Shown here piece by piece: positions 23,395 through 35,807 of a stretch of 64,000 nt of DNA. The stretch comes from Teratosphaeria epicoccoides. Its lineage: Eukaryota; Ascomycota; Dothideomycetes; Mycosphaerellales; Teratosphaeriaceae. The stretch is taken from assembly GCA_021401465.1 (NCBI GenBank), contig JADDMT010000096.1:47356-111355 (forward strand), in the 5' to 3' direction. The translations under genes were made by a program, and so were the position numbers. The notes beneath the pieces are model-generated. The model did no database searches. It had not been told where the DNA came from and saw only the letters and a list, made by a program, of their open reading frames with translations. How positions within the stretch are numbered: position 1 is the stretch's first letter; every line of letters starts with the position of its first letter.

Positions 23395-24636
23395 TTTAGA
23401 ACTCTGCTCCGAAACTCTTATCTTCCTACAAATTGACCTTCTTAAGCCCTGCTCACGCCTCCTCTACTCTTCGAACTCACGAATAGCTTCTAGAGCGTTC
23501 TTGTAGTCTTCGGCTAGAACCTATTACATGTACTTAGGTAGGTATCCTTTCTACTTTACTAGATAGTATGTTACGCCTTTACGCTACATACTATCCTTAA
23601 TAACCTCGACTTCCTACTCTTCGTTCTCTTCTGCTACTAGCATCAGGTCTGCAGGCTCTTCGCCCTTGCGCTCTACCTATAGTTTAAGGAAAGATACGTA
23701 GAAGACATCATGTACACAATACGACGATAGTAATAATAGCTAGTATGCCTGCGAGCCTACTATGTCACATATCTAGAAGGGTCTGACGAACCTTAGCGTC
23801 ATCTTCCTACTTAGAAGCTTGAGCTTTAGATTCTTTGTTAATAGTAACACCTTCATACTAACTACGTACTACATCGGTTTAGCATAGGCGTTATGATAAC
23901 TAATCTAGGATTCTGAGGCCTTTTTCTAGTATTCTATTAGTACTAAATGTACCTCGCGTATACGCCGCGCTAATTCCGCGGCAGCTAGCACCCTGTCCTT
24001 AGAAGACTCGTCCTAAGGCGGTTCTAGGTGTATTTCTAGATTAAAGCCATAAAGAATCTGAAATAGCGACATGCGTATAGTAGCATGCATACTATTATTA
24101 ACTGCAAATTCCGCTATAGATATTACGTTAGCCTAGGCATCCTAGTTCTTAGCGTAGTAGTACCGAAGGTACTACTTAAGAGTCTAGTTTATATGTTTAG
24201 TCTAACTATTAGTCTGTAGATAGAATACTATACTTAGGTAGTACTTAACACGCGCCTCGAACACAAATTCTTGCTAGTATTTACTAGTAAAGACAGAACC
24301 TTAATCTGATAGAATACTTTAGGGAACACTAAAGCGCTATATGACTTCGTCACAAAGTAGTTGCGCAAGCTTGCTACTTATGCACTTTTTCATATATAGG
24401 ATAAAGATATTTATCTTTAAGTATTAGTCGACTACTATAAGGACAGTATTAACTACATTGCCTCTCTACTTTGCTAGTAGCAAATTAGTGATAAAATCTA
24501 TAGTCAAGTCTTGCCATAGTCTCTCTAGTAGTAGGAGCGCCTAAGCATCGCTATAGGGGCGATAGTACCGAGACTTGCTAATCTAGCACGTCTAGCAGGA
24601 TTTGACATAGTTAGAAACATCCTGTTCTAGCGTCAG
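23395..24636 (-). pseudogene. pol of D, integrase C-terminal part and chromodomain
   Basis: Downstream part of D pol after the E insertion, from the integrase finger to the end. The stop codon seen in B (TAA) and E (TGA) is lost by a one-base deletion near 23398. Identified by alignment with B 6368-7620. Many TAG/TAA codons. Confidence 0.8.
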
Positions 24637-24996
24637 TGATATAGATGTATGTGCTATATGATATGAAAATATCTCGCAGTGTGGCAGAGTAATCCGACCT
24701 TTTAATAGGTACAAGATAGCGCTGCTTTCTGCTTATCGCAGAGGTAGCGCTAAGGGTGCTTATAACCCCCGACGCTCCTTAATTAGGGAAAGCATGTCCG
24801 AGCCTAACCCTGTAGGGGTACCATAGGGTCAGCGACGTAGGGGCGTCCTACGTCGACAACTAATCCTACTCAGACGACATACGAGCTAACGTATGTACGA
24901 AGGACCCCCTTGCTATATGTGGCAGGGTCACTGCATGCTAAGGGCGGCCATTAGAACCCATGCGGTTCAGATAGTCCCCTAGTATTAACCGTATTA
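24637..24996 (-). repeat. 3' LTR of E
   Basis: 360 bp, TGATATAG...GTATTA. Polypurine tract follows at 24997. Confidence 0.94.
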
Positions 24997-25794
24997 CTGC
25001 CCCTCCTCCTATGAGGATGTCCCTAGCCTTACTAAGTGACGCACGCGGAACATATAGGGTACGGGATGTAGCACGCTTACACTACGCAAGGGTAAATAGG
25101 TAGATAGCCTACGTAACATGTGTTATGCGCACATCTTAACCCCTTCGTAGCGAGTACGGGGCAGAGGCTGCTAACTCGGGCGGGTTTTAATCTGTTACAT
25201 GTTAGGCGGCTTTGTAACACCTTCGCTTTACATGCGGATCGAGATATCAGGAAACCATGAGTACGTACTTTGGCTAATCCTTGAAATTATAGGGCGAGCA
25301 TGCGCGCCAGCCTCGCCAAGTAGCTTGGCTGTCCCTATTTAGTCGTGACTATGAAGAATGTGTCGCAGAACCTAGGGGTAGTAGGAAAGTACGCGGACGC
25401 TCTATGCGCGCCGCTCGAAACAGCAGGAGCGCGCTCCTAGCGCGGGCCTCGCCACATTTCCATGCTAGTAGGCTAGCACGAGTGCGGTCGGCGCATATGC
25501 GTGACAGCCGCGTTATCCGTTATTACATCATTTAGTCCCCTTGTAAGTTAACTAGAGGCAGGTACTCTGCGCATGTAGTTCGAGTTACTAGCTCAACGGT
25601 TGCGGTAGGCAACAGGGGGGCTGTTAGAGGGTATAAAAACCTCGTCGCTTCCTAAACTTTCCTGTTCTAAGACACTAACATTGACCTCCGCTCCTACCTC
25701 GCTTAGCTTACGCCTCGCCGTGTCTGCGGGTCTATACTAGAGCTCCTTCTTCTTTAATTAATCAATCAAGATTAATCAACCTGTCTTAGCTATA
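24997..25794 (+). promoter_or_regulatory. Polypurine tract, then promoter of the E antisense gene
   Basis: No gene. Minus-strand polypurine tract at the left edge. Plus-strand TATAAAAA at 25632-25639, leader with AATTAATCAATC just before the start codon. Confidence 0.6.
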
Positions 25795-27291
25795 ATAGCT
25801 CATGTGCTGCAGACTAAGTTCGACGCTACTCGCTCTGCCCGCGATTGTCGCTCGTGTCGACAATGCCTCGACAACCTTAGTAGCCAAGCTGCACACATCT
25901 CCCCTCCGCGTGTTAGTAAGGCGTCCCCTACCCGCGAGGTATGCGTGACTTGTACTAACCAAAGCGTAGCTAAGATCTACGTCAGCGGATTTAATGAGGG
26001 CAGTGTCTACCGCAATTGTGTTAACTGTAATAGCAAGCATCAGAAATGCCAAGACCTCCCTAAAGAGGTATATGGCGAGTACAACTAGCTCTGCCGTAAC
26101 ATCGATGACTTCTAGAGTACGCGCAACGAGGGGATTGCCGAAGGTACTCTGACTATGAACAGGCTACAGGCTAAGTACCGCGAGGTACTCGCCTACCTGC
26201 TCGGCGCCCTCTCGTGCTTCACTATAACTGCTAACCGTTCTCACGGCAGTGATCGCTTCGACTCTCTACTAACAGGCGAAAACGTTTGTCTAGGTCTAAT
26301 CGCAGACTTAGTCTAGAAGATCTTAAAGGTACTAACTGTTAGGGTCGAGACCTTTGCCATAGAACGCATATAGTGTAGGTACCCTCTAAGTATGAAATGC
26401 TGACTTTTCCGCTAGGCTAACGTTAGCGTCGAGAAGTATCCGACTAGCCGTTAGCGTTAGCAACTCGGGGCCCTTGCCTCTATTGACGATGACTTTAAAA
26501 CGCGGATGATCCGCAAGAAGGTTATCAAGCAATTCGCTGCTCCTGCCGCTAAGGCTACGCCCTAGCGCCGTACTAAGAGGCAGCCTGCCTCTAAGCCGGT
26601 CCTGAGGACTAAGCCGTAAGTTACTTACTCGAATCCTGTCGCGTGCGTACAGCTAACACATTGTAGCGCCGCCGCCTACACTGCCTCGACGCTACTGTCT
26701 AAGAAGAAGAAGAGGGCCAGGGCCGAAATTAAGGTCAGCGACGAGGAAGCCGAGCCTTCCCTGCTTGCGACCCGCACTACGTCTGTTAAGACGCTAAGGC
26801 ACAAGCCTCTAGGCCAGATCTTTGAGGATGAGGAGGATGACGACGTTCAGGATACCTTTAGTCCTAACGTGATCCCTTCGCGCCGTAGTGTCACCGTACT
26901 AGTTACGCCTAAGGGAGACACTAAGTCTAATGATGTAGTCGACACTTGTGTCAAGAAGCGCAAGATGATCTCGAGGGCCGAGCGTGACAGCCGCAAGCGC
27001 GCTCGAGTGTCTTCGCCTTCTGATGCTAAGGATGAGGTAGTTGTCGCGACTAGGCGCGGTAAAGGTGTCGCTAGTTCTCTAGCTACTATAGGCTCCGAAG
27101 ACGAGCTCCCTCGCAACCTACTAAAGAAGAAGATGCTAGCCTCTCTTCGTGGCGTTGCTACCCCCGTTACTCATAGTCACTTCAGGGTGTTTAGTAGACC
27201 CCGTGCAGGTAGGCAGTCCCTAGCGGACCGTAACAAGAAAGACTCTCCTACTTCGGGTTTAGTCAGGAAGCCCCTAACTAGTAGTCGCTAA
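25795..27291 (+). pseudogene. Antisense accessory gene of R1 (copy in E), clearest Cys-rich domain
   Basis: 1497 bp, same length as in B. The start codon is ATA (RIP change of ATG in ATGG). Residues about 15-105 stay open and show DCRSCRQC, then VCVTC, then NCVNCNSKHQKC: several C-x2-C pairs with a final C-x2-C-x6-C, which suggests a zinc-binding module. A one-base insertion near 26395 is offset by a nearby deletion, so the frame recovers. The C-terminal 140 residues (from 26869) are open and rich in Lys/Arg (KKRKM, RDSRKRARV). Ends 140 bp from the gag-pol stop. Confidence 0.77.
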
Positions 27292-27431
27292 GCATTAGCT
27301 ACGAAGCTAATCCGAGCATGTCTCTTGTTCTTCTTAGGTTTATTCTAGGTGTGCCTTTAGGCATTAATGATGTATGAGTAGGGCGTTTACTTCTCGTTGT
27401 TACTTCGCGCGTCATGCACTACATACACATG

Positions 27432-30400
27432 TCAAGAATTCTGCTCTAGAACCCTCATCTTCCTACGAATCGACCTTCTTAAGCCCTGCTTATGCTTCCT
27501 CCGCTCTTCGAATTCACGAATAGCTTCCGGAGCGTTCTTGTAGTCTTCGGCTAGAACCTATTATGTGTACTTAGGTAAGTATCCTTTCTACTTCACTAGA
27601 TAGTGCGTTGCGCCCTTACGCCGCATACTGTCCTTAATACCCTCGACTTCCTACTCTTCGTTCTCTTCTGCTACTAGCATCAGGTCCGCGGGCTCTTCGC
27701 CCTCGCGCTATACCTATGGTTCGAGTAGAGATATGTAGAAGACGTCATGCACACGATATGACAATAGCAACGATAGCTAGTACGCCTGCGAGCCTATCGC
27801 GTCGCGTATCTAGAAGGGTCCGACAAACCTTGGCGTCATCTTCTTGCTTAGAAGTTTTAGCTTAAGATTCTTCGTTAATAGTAACACCTTCGTACTAACT
27901 GCGTACTACATCGGTTTAGCACGGGCGTTATCATGTTTAATCTGGGATTCTAAGGCCTTTTTCTAGTGTTCTATTAGCACCGAATGTACCTCGCGCATAC
28001 GCTACGCTAATTCCGTAGCGGCCGGCACCCTCTCCTTAGAAGACTCGTCCTGAGGTAGTTCTAGGTGTATTTCTAGATTAAAGCTATAAAGAATCTGAAA
28101 TAGCAACATACGTATAGTAGCATGCACGCTGTTATTAACTGCAAATTCCGCCATAGGAATTACGTCAGCCTAGGCATCCTAGTTCTTAGCGTAGTAGTAC
28201 TAGAGGTACTACTCAAGAGTCTAGTTCATACGTTCAGTCTAACTATTAGTCTGTAGATGGAATGCTGTACTTAGGCGGTGCTTAACACGCGCTTTAAACA
28301 CAAATTCTTGCTAGTATTCACTAGTAAAGACAGAACCTCGATCTAATAGGATACTTCGAGGGACACTGAAGCGCTATATGACTTCGTCGCGAAGTAGCCG
28401 CGTAACCTCGCCGCTTGTGCACCTTTTTGTACATAGGATGAAGACATTTATCTTCGAGTATTAGTCGACTACTATAAGGACAGCATTAACTACATTGCCC
28501 TTCTACTTTGCTGGCGGCAAATCGGTAATGAAATCCATAGTCAAGTCTTGCTATGGCCTCTCTGGCAGTAGGAGTGCCTAAGCATCGCCGTAGGGGCGAT
28601 AGCGCCGAGATTTGCTAATCTAGCACGTCTAGCAGGATTTGACATAGTCAGAGACATCCTGTTCTAGCGTAGGCTACTAGTATTTTCGTCCGAGAAGTGC
28701 GTTCGTCTTCTCTACGCCAAAATGGCCCGCGAGTTCATTGTCATGATAAATACAGAGGAGCTACGAACGGAGTACGTAGTTAGCGGGTACGTAGAGCCTA
28801 TTATCAAAGTACTACAAGTCGCCTGACTTGGTCTAGTACTTCGGACCGCCTGCGGTGTCCTAGAGGGCTACACCCTTATTAATCAACTCCGGTTCTCGCT
28901 CTTGTAACCGCTGAATAAGTCTCGAGACTTCTTTAAAGGGTTCTTTAGACATCGCATGCTTACCGCATGTAAGCTAGTTAACTACCGCACGGATCGAGCT
29001 AGACACGGTCGCCACAACTGCTAGATAGGAGGGTTCGTTACTAGCGGAGGCTGTGAGGCCCTATTAGACCTGTAGTCGACCTACAAGAGGAGCTAACGAC
29101 AGATTGCCGCCCTAAACTACAAGCTTCGTTTGCAGCGTAGGGAGAAGCTATCGGTTACCCTCTTCCCTAGTGTCGTAGTCTAGTCGTCGCGAAGGACTGT
29201 CGGCCGGATTCGTCTTTCTAGAACGATGCTAGATAACGAAGTCAAAGCTAGCGAGGAAAGTCGCCTACCTTGCTTGCTAACTACTTAGCTGCTTCACGCC
29301 CATGAAGCCGCAAAGGTTGTTATAGTTAGTAAGCACCTTAATAGGGTGCGCCGCGCCTTCGAGGTAGTGTTAGTACTCCTTGAAGCCGTTAACAATAGCC
29401 AAAAGCTCTTAGTCGTAAGTCTCGTAGTTAAGCTTAGCGCCCTGCATCTTCCGCGACTAGAAGGCAATCAGGTACTATCGCGTACTACCTTCGTGCGACT
29501 AGAGCTGCGATATAATTGCGGCTATTGCGAATTTTGAAGCATTAGTCTCTATCTGGATCTTCGTAGCGGGGTCAAAGTGCCGAAGTATAGGCGTAGTTTA
29601 AAAAGCTGCTTTGAGTTTAGAGAAGGCCTTACTCTAAGCCTCCTCCTAAGGCACTTTCCCTAGCTTTTTTCCTCGAACCGCGCCCTTTGCGAGGGCCGTG
29701 AGAGGAGCCACGATCTTCGAGTAAGATCATATGAATCTGCAGTAGAAGTTAGTAAATCCTAGGAACACCTGCACTTCTTAGAGGGTAGTTAGCTACAGCT
29801 ACTCTGCGATTGCGGACACCCTTTAGTCATCTATGATGACTCCTTCCGTAGAGACGATGTATCCGAGAAACTCAATCCTATCCGTCAGGAATGAGCACTT
29901 CTTTAGGTTCGCGTAGAGAGCGAACTTGCGGAGCCGTTTAAGCACTATACTTAGATGCCGCATATGCTCCTCCTTCGAGTCAGAATAGACTAGTATATCG
30001 TCTAAATACACTACGTAGCAGGTGTTAACGAGGCCGGCTAGGGCCCGGTTAATATACGCTTAGAACGTCGCTAGTGCGTTAGTCAAGCTAAATAGCATCA
30101 CTATATACTCGAAGTGTCTGTACTACATTCGGAATGTAGTCTTCTACTCGTCGCCCTTTCGGATCAGTATCCGGTAGTAGGCGTCCTTCAAGTCGATAGA
30201 CAAGAAGATGGCAGCGCGACTAAGGCAGTCAAGCGTCTTGCTAATAAGTAGTAGGGGGCAGCGGTTCTTCTAGGTTACTACGTTAAGGCCCCTATAGTTA
30301 ACGCATAGGCAGAGTGTGTTGTCCTTCTTCAGGACGAACATAACTAACACTCTAGCCTCGCTGTCGCTTCGTCGGATCCACGCGTTCCTTTGCGCCTTGT

Positions 30401-32396
30401 AGAGGTAGTCTCGAAGTGTTTCGAGCTACGATTCTGACATAGGGTACAGAGGTCGATGCGGAGGATTATAACCCTCCTTAAGGTTAATCGCATGTTCCGC
30501 GTCTAGGGCCCGGGCATAGGCCGCAGCCTCTGCGTCGAAAATATCGGCGTATTCCTCTAACTTAGGCGGAAGGGTAACGTTTTCCTTGACGTTCCGTATG
30601 TAGACCGCATATACGTATTAGACCTTCTTTATGTCCTTGTAGAAGCTATGTGCGTTACGCATCTGCACCGCAGGAACTTCGCCTATAGAGCCGTAGAACT
30701 AGTTGTTAGTAGCTCTATCAACAACGACTCCCTGCTTGTAGCGCTAAGGGCGGCCGAGCAGGAGCTCCTTATTAGGAACGTCTTCGGCGTAGAAGACTTC
30801 GTTAGTCTCGCGCACTTCTCCTGAGGAGTCCGCGAGTTAGAGGCGCACGTTGTACGCGCCTTAAGCCGCTGCGCCTTCGCCCCGAAAAGACTTCATGGTA
30901 GGTAGCAGGGCTCCTAGGATCGGCTTCAAACTAAGCCGTACAATTACCCTCTAGGGTATCACGTTAACCTCCGCAAGGTCATCTAACATACAGTCTACTA
31001 GCTCGAGCGAGCCATTAACTCGGACCGCGCCAGATAGGCGCCAGGCAGGCCACGAGTCTACACTATCGGTAACAGACAGCTTAGATACCCGCGGTAGCCA
31101 TTCGGTTGTCTCGGGCTTGTCCTTCTTTCGCCTCCCCTCTAGGGAGGTTTCGGACACCTTGCTTACCTTCTTCCCATCGCTTCGTTTAGGGTAGCGAGCC
31201 GCCTAGTAGTCCCTCGCTCTACAGATGTAGCAGTTACTCGGAGGCTTCTCGCTACTGTCTTTTAGCTCGGAGGGCTTGCTCCTCTAGAATGAACTACCGC
31301 GTTAGACGTGACCCCTAGGGCGCTTGTAATAGCGGCCCTTTAGTAGGTCCTTAGGGCTTAGACGCTTATTGTCCTTACCGCCCGATTTTCCATTTCGCTT
31401 CAAGGTGATTTCCATACGTGTCGCAAGGGACACGAGGTCTTGCTAAGTTGTCGGAAGTTCATGAAAAGTCATGATCATGTTCTGAAGATTGTCATTAAGT
31501 TTGACAAGCAAGTGCTACACGCGTTACGTCTCGGTATAGGGTAGCATCTGTCTCTCGAGCGTAGCGAGATAGGTAGCGAAGCTAGAGGTTGTTTGTCCCT
31601 TCCCCTGCTTAGCCTTCTCGTACTCGACAGACACGGTAAGGGCGCAATTCCCTAGATCCTCGACCTAGTTGACACAGAACTAGCGAAAGTCCGCCTATGT
31701 ATACGTTCTGTTATGGACCTACATAAGGTCATACCGCTCATGCTAATTGTTACGAGGTTCCTTATCCTCTTTAAGCTACATCACACTAAAGGCGACTCGT
31801 TCGCCCTCTATGGAATATCCGCGTAGGTTAAGCACGAAAACTGCCTTACATGCCTGTAAGAAAGTTCGAGCCTCCTTTAAGGTGTCTCCCTTAAACGGCT
31901 TCAGGTTGCATGCGTTACGACTACCTCCTAGTTAGCCTACTATGGCCCCGAATTTAGGCACCAAGTTCGCGGGTACACACGGAGGGTCTGCGCCTCCTAG
32001 TAAGTTGTCTTCGCGGGTCCCTGGCGTGAAATCTCGCTAGATTTCTTCGTCCGCTAGTTCGTTAGTACTACTTATGGCGACGTCTTCGTCGTCCTCGCTG
32101 TTGTCGCTACTAGGAGCGGTGCGGCTCTAGCTCTAGTTCGCAAGGCAGTTCGCGACCTAATCGACAATCATGGCTACGAGGGCCAGGTTAATAGTCGGGG
32201 TTAGCTGTAGTCCCTGTGCGGGGGGTCTATTGCCTAGTCCGCCGCGTAATTGTCCTCTAGCGGAACTGTCGCTCGATGTAGTGTCGCTCGCAGCGGTTAC
32301 TTCTGCAGGCTAGTTACTCAGGCTAGCTTCGCTATCGTAGGCGCTCGGGATGGCGCTCGCTACGCGTTAGTTGCGAGTTCGTAGTACTCTAGACAT
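27432..32396 (-). pseudogene. gag-pol of E, single frame with RIP stops
   Basis: 4965 bp, 1655 codons including TGA, from ATG at 32396 to 27432. Gag start, protease (31157) and RT (30011) fragments are all in one frame, so R1 makes one gag-pol protein without frameshifting. Domains as in B: zinc knuckle near 31195-31235 (His and final Cys both Tyr), protease AEVNVIP (about 30951), RT YLDDILVYS (about 30008), RNase H, HHCC finger, integrase core, chromodomain HYLVK.KGY with the basic tail RRSIRRKMRVLEQNS. Trp and many Gln codons are TAG/TAA. Confidence 0.93.
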
Positions 32397-32445
32397 ATTG
32401 TAGTATTCTCTGCTAGACTGCAAAGCAGGGGGGAGAAAGCAGAAC

Positions 32446-32805
32446 TAATATAGATGTATGTGCTATATGATATGAAAATATCTCGCAGTGTGGCAGAGTA
32501 ATCCGACCTTTTAGTAGGTACAAGACAGCGCTGCTTTCTGCTTATCGCAGAGGTAGCGCTAAGGGTGCTTATAACCCCCGACGCTCCTTAATTAGGGAAA
32601 GCATGTCCGAGCCTAACCCCGTAGGGGTACCGTAGGGTCAGCGACGTGGGGGCGTCCTACGTCGACAACTGATCCTACTCGGACGACATACGAGCTAACG
32701 TATGTACGAAGGACCCCCTTGCCATATGTGGCAGGGTCACTGCATGCCAAGGGCGGCTATTAGAACCCATGCGGTTTAGATGGTCCCCTAGTATTAACCG
32801 TATTA
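32446..32805 (-). repeat. 5' LTR of E
   Basis: 360 bp, TAATATAG...GTATTA, flanked outside by GTCAG. Confidence 0.94.
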
Positions 32806-32810
32806 GTCAG

Positions 32811-35807
32811 CTACTACTATTTGCGTCTAAGAAGAGCGTTTGTCACCTCTACGCTAAAATGACCCGCAAGTTTATTGTCATGATAAATACAGACGAGCTG
32901 CAAACAGAGTACGTAGTTAGCAGGTACATAGAGCCTATTGTCAAAGTACTACAAGTCGCTAGACTTAGTCTAGTACTTCGGACTACCTGCGGTATCCTAG
33001 AGGGCTATACCCTTATTAATTAACTCTAGTTCTCGCTCTTGTAACCGCTGAATAAGCTTCGAGACTTCTTTAAAGGGTTCTTTAGACATCGCATGCTTAC
33101 TACATATAAGCTAGTTAACTACCGCACGGATCGAGTTAGACATAGTCGCCATAACCGCTAGATGAGAGGGTTCATCGCTAGCGGAGGCTATGAGGCCCTA
33201 TTAGACCTGTAGTCGACCTATAAGAGGAGCTAACGACAGATCGCTACCCTAAACTACAAGCTTCGTTTATAGCGTAGGGAGAAGCTGTTAGTTACCCTAC
33301 TCCCTAGTGTTATAGTCTAGTCGTTACGAAGGACTATTAGCTAGATTTGTCTTCCTAGAACGATGCTAGATAACGAAGTCAAAGCTAGTAAGGAAAGTCG
33401 CCTACCTTGCTTGCTAACTACTTAGCTACTTCATGCCTATGAAGCTATAGAGGTTATTATAGTTAGTAAGTACCTTAATAGGGTACGCTACGCCTTCGAG
33501 GTAGTGTCGGTAGTCCTTAAAGCTGTTAACAATAGCTAAAAGCTCTTAGTTATAAGTCTCATAATTAAGCTTAGCGCCCTGCATATTCTACGACTAGAAG
33601 GTAATCAGGTACTATTACGTACTACCTTTGTGCGGCTAGAGCTACGATATAATTGCGGCTATTACAAATTTTGAAGCATTAGTCTCTATTCAGATCTTCG
33701 TAGTAGGGTTAAAGTACTAAAGTATAGGCGTAGTTTAGAAAGCTGCTTTAAGTTTAGAGAAAGCCTTACTCTAAGCCTCCTCCTATAGCACTATCCCTAG
33801 CTTCTTTCCTTGAATTACGCCCTTTGCGAGAGCCGTAAGGGAAGCCACGATCTTCGAATAGGATCGTATGAATCTGCGATAGAAGTTAGTAAACCCTAGG
33901 AACACTTGTACTTCTCGGAGGGTAGTTAGGTGTAGCTACTCTATAATTGCGGACACCCTTTAGTCATCTATGATGACTCCTTCCGTTAAGACGATAGATC
34001 CAAGGAACTTAATCCTATCCGTTAGGAATGAGCACTTCTTTAGGTTCGCATATAGCGCGAACTTGCAGAGCCGTTCGAGTACTATCCTTAGATGCTAAAT
34101 ATACTCCTCCTTCGAGTTAGAGTAGACTAGTATATCGTCTAAATATACTACGCAGCAGATATCAACGAGGCCGGACAGGGCCTAGTTAATATACGCTTAG
34201 AATGTCGCTAGTGCGTTAGTTAAGCTAAATAGCATTACTATATACACGAAGTGTCTATACTACATTTAGAACATAGTCTTCTACTTGTCGCCCTTTCGGA
34301 TTAGTATCTAGTAGTAGGCATCCTTCAAGTCGATAGACAAGAAGATGGCAGCGCGACTAAGGCGGTCAAGCATCTCGCTAATGAGTAGTAGGGGGTAGCG
34401 GTTCTTCTAAGTTACTACATTAAGGCCCCTATAGTTAACGTATAGGCGGAGCGTGTTGTCCTTCTTCAGGACGAACATTACTAACACTCTAGCCTCGCTG
34501 TCGCTTCGTCGGATCCACGCGTTCTTTTGCGCCTTGTAGAGGTAGTCTTGAAGTGTTTCGAGCTAAGATTCCGACATAGGATACAGAGGTCGATAGGGAG
34601 GATTGTAACCTTCCTTAAGGTTAATCGCATGCTCTGCGTCTAGGGCCTAGGCATAGGCCGCAGCCTCTACGTCAAAAATATCGGCGTATTCCTCTAACTT
34701 AGGTAGAAGGGTAACGTCTTCCTTAACGTTCTGTATGCGGACCGCATATACACATTAGACCTTCTTTATGTCCTTATAGAAGCTATGTGCCTCATGTATC
34801 CTTACCGCAGGAACTTCGCCTATAGAGCTATAGAACTAATTGTTAGTAGCTCTATTAACAACGACTCCCTGCCTGTAGCGCTAAGGGCGGCCTAGTAGGA
34901 GCTCCTTATTAGGAACGTCTTTAGCGTAGAAGACTTCGTTAGTCTCGCGCACTTCTCCTGAGGAGTCCGCGAGATAGAGGCGCACGTTGTACGCGCCTTA
35001 AGCCGCTACGCCTTCGCCCTAAAAGGACTTCATAGTAGGCAGTAGGGCTCCTAGGATCGGCTTTAAACCGAGCCGTACGATTACTCTCTAGGGCATCACG
35101 TTAACCTCCGTAAGGTCATCTAACATATAGTCTACTAGCTTAAGCGAGCTATTAACTTAGACCGCACTAGATAGGCGCTAGGCAGGCCACAAGTCTACAC
35201 TATTAGTAACAGACAGCTTAGATACCTGTAGTAGCCATTTAGTTGTCTTAGGCTTGTCCTTCTTTTGCCTCCCCTCTAGGGAGGTTTCAGACACCTTGCT
35301 TCCTTCTTCCTATTACTTCGTTTAGGATAGCGAGCCGCCTAGTAGTCCCTCGCTCTACAGATGTAGCAGCTACTCGGAGGCTTCTCGCTACTGTCTTTTA
35401 GCTTAGAGGGCTTGCTCCTCTAGAATGAACTACCGCGTTAGACGTAGCCCCTAGGGCGCTTGTAGTAGCGGCCCTTTAGTAGGTCCTTAGGGCTTAGACG
35501 CTTATTGTCCTTGCCGCCTAATTTTCTATTTCGCTTCAAGGTAATCTCTATACATGTCGTAAGGGACACGAGGTCTTGCCAAGTTGTCGGAAGTTCATGA
35601 AAAGTCATGATTATGTTCTAAAGATTGTTATTAAGTTTGACAAGCAAGTGCTTTACGCGTTACGTCTTAGTATAGGGTAGCATCTGTCTCTTAAGCGTAG
35701 TAAGGTAGGTAGCGAAGCTAGAGGTTATTTGTCCCTTCCTCTGCTTAGCCTTCTCGTACTTGACAGACATAGTAAGGGCGCGATTCCCTAGATCCTCGAC
35801 CTAGTCG
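32811..35807 (-). pseudogene. gag-pol of D, gag to integrase finger, 5'-truncated
   Basis: Reading leftward: end of gag, zinc knuckle (about 35325-35370), protease, RT with YLDD near 34135, RNase H, start of integrase, then the E insertion. The first part of gag (about 725 bp in B) and the 5' LTR are missing. Densely mutated. Confidence 0.82.

Larger units (their letters stand above)
24637..32805 (-). mobile_element. R1 element E, complete, nested in D
   Basis: 8169 bp, LTRs 24637-24996 and 32446-32805, perfect target duplication GTCAG at 24632-24636 and 32806-32810. It interrupts D between two integrase codons; the continuous sequence is in B near 7607. It is the best-preserved R1 copy: gag-pol remains in one frame throughout apart from RIP stops. 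An element of the same family inside another shows at least two waves of R1 transposition. Confidence 0.95.
20547..35807 (-). mobile_element. R1 element D, 5'-truncated, with E nested inside
   Basis: 3' LTR at 20547-20936, body 20937-24636 and 32811-35807. E (24637-32805) is inserted in the integrase finger region. D lacks the start of gag and its 5' LTR: homology to B stops at CTAGTCG (35801-35807) and a Z-unit terminus follows directly. More heavily RIP-mutated than B or E by eye. Confidence 0.88.
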
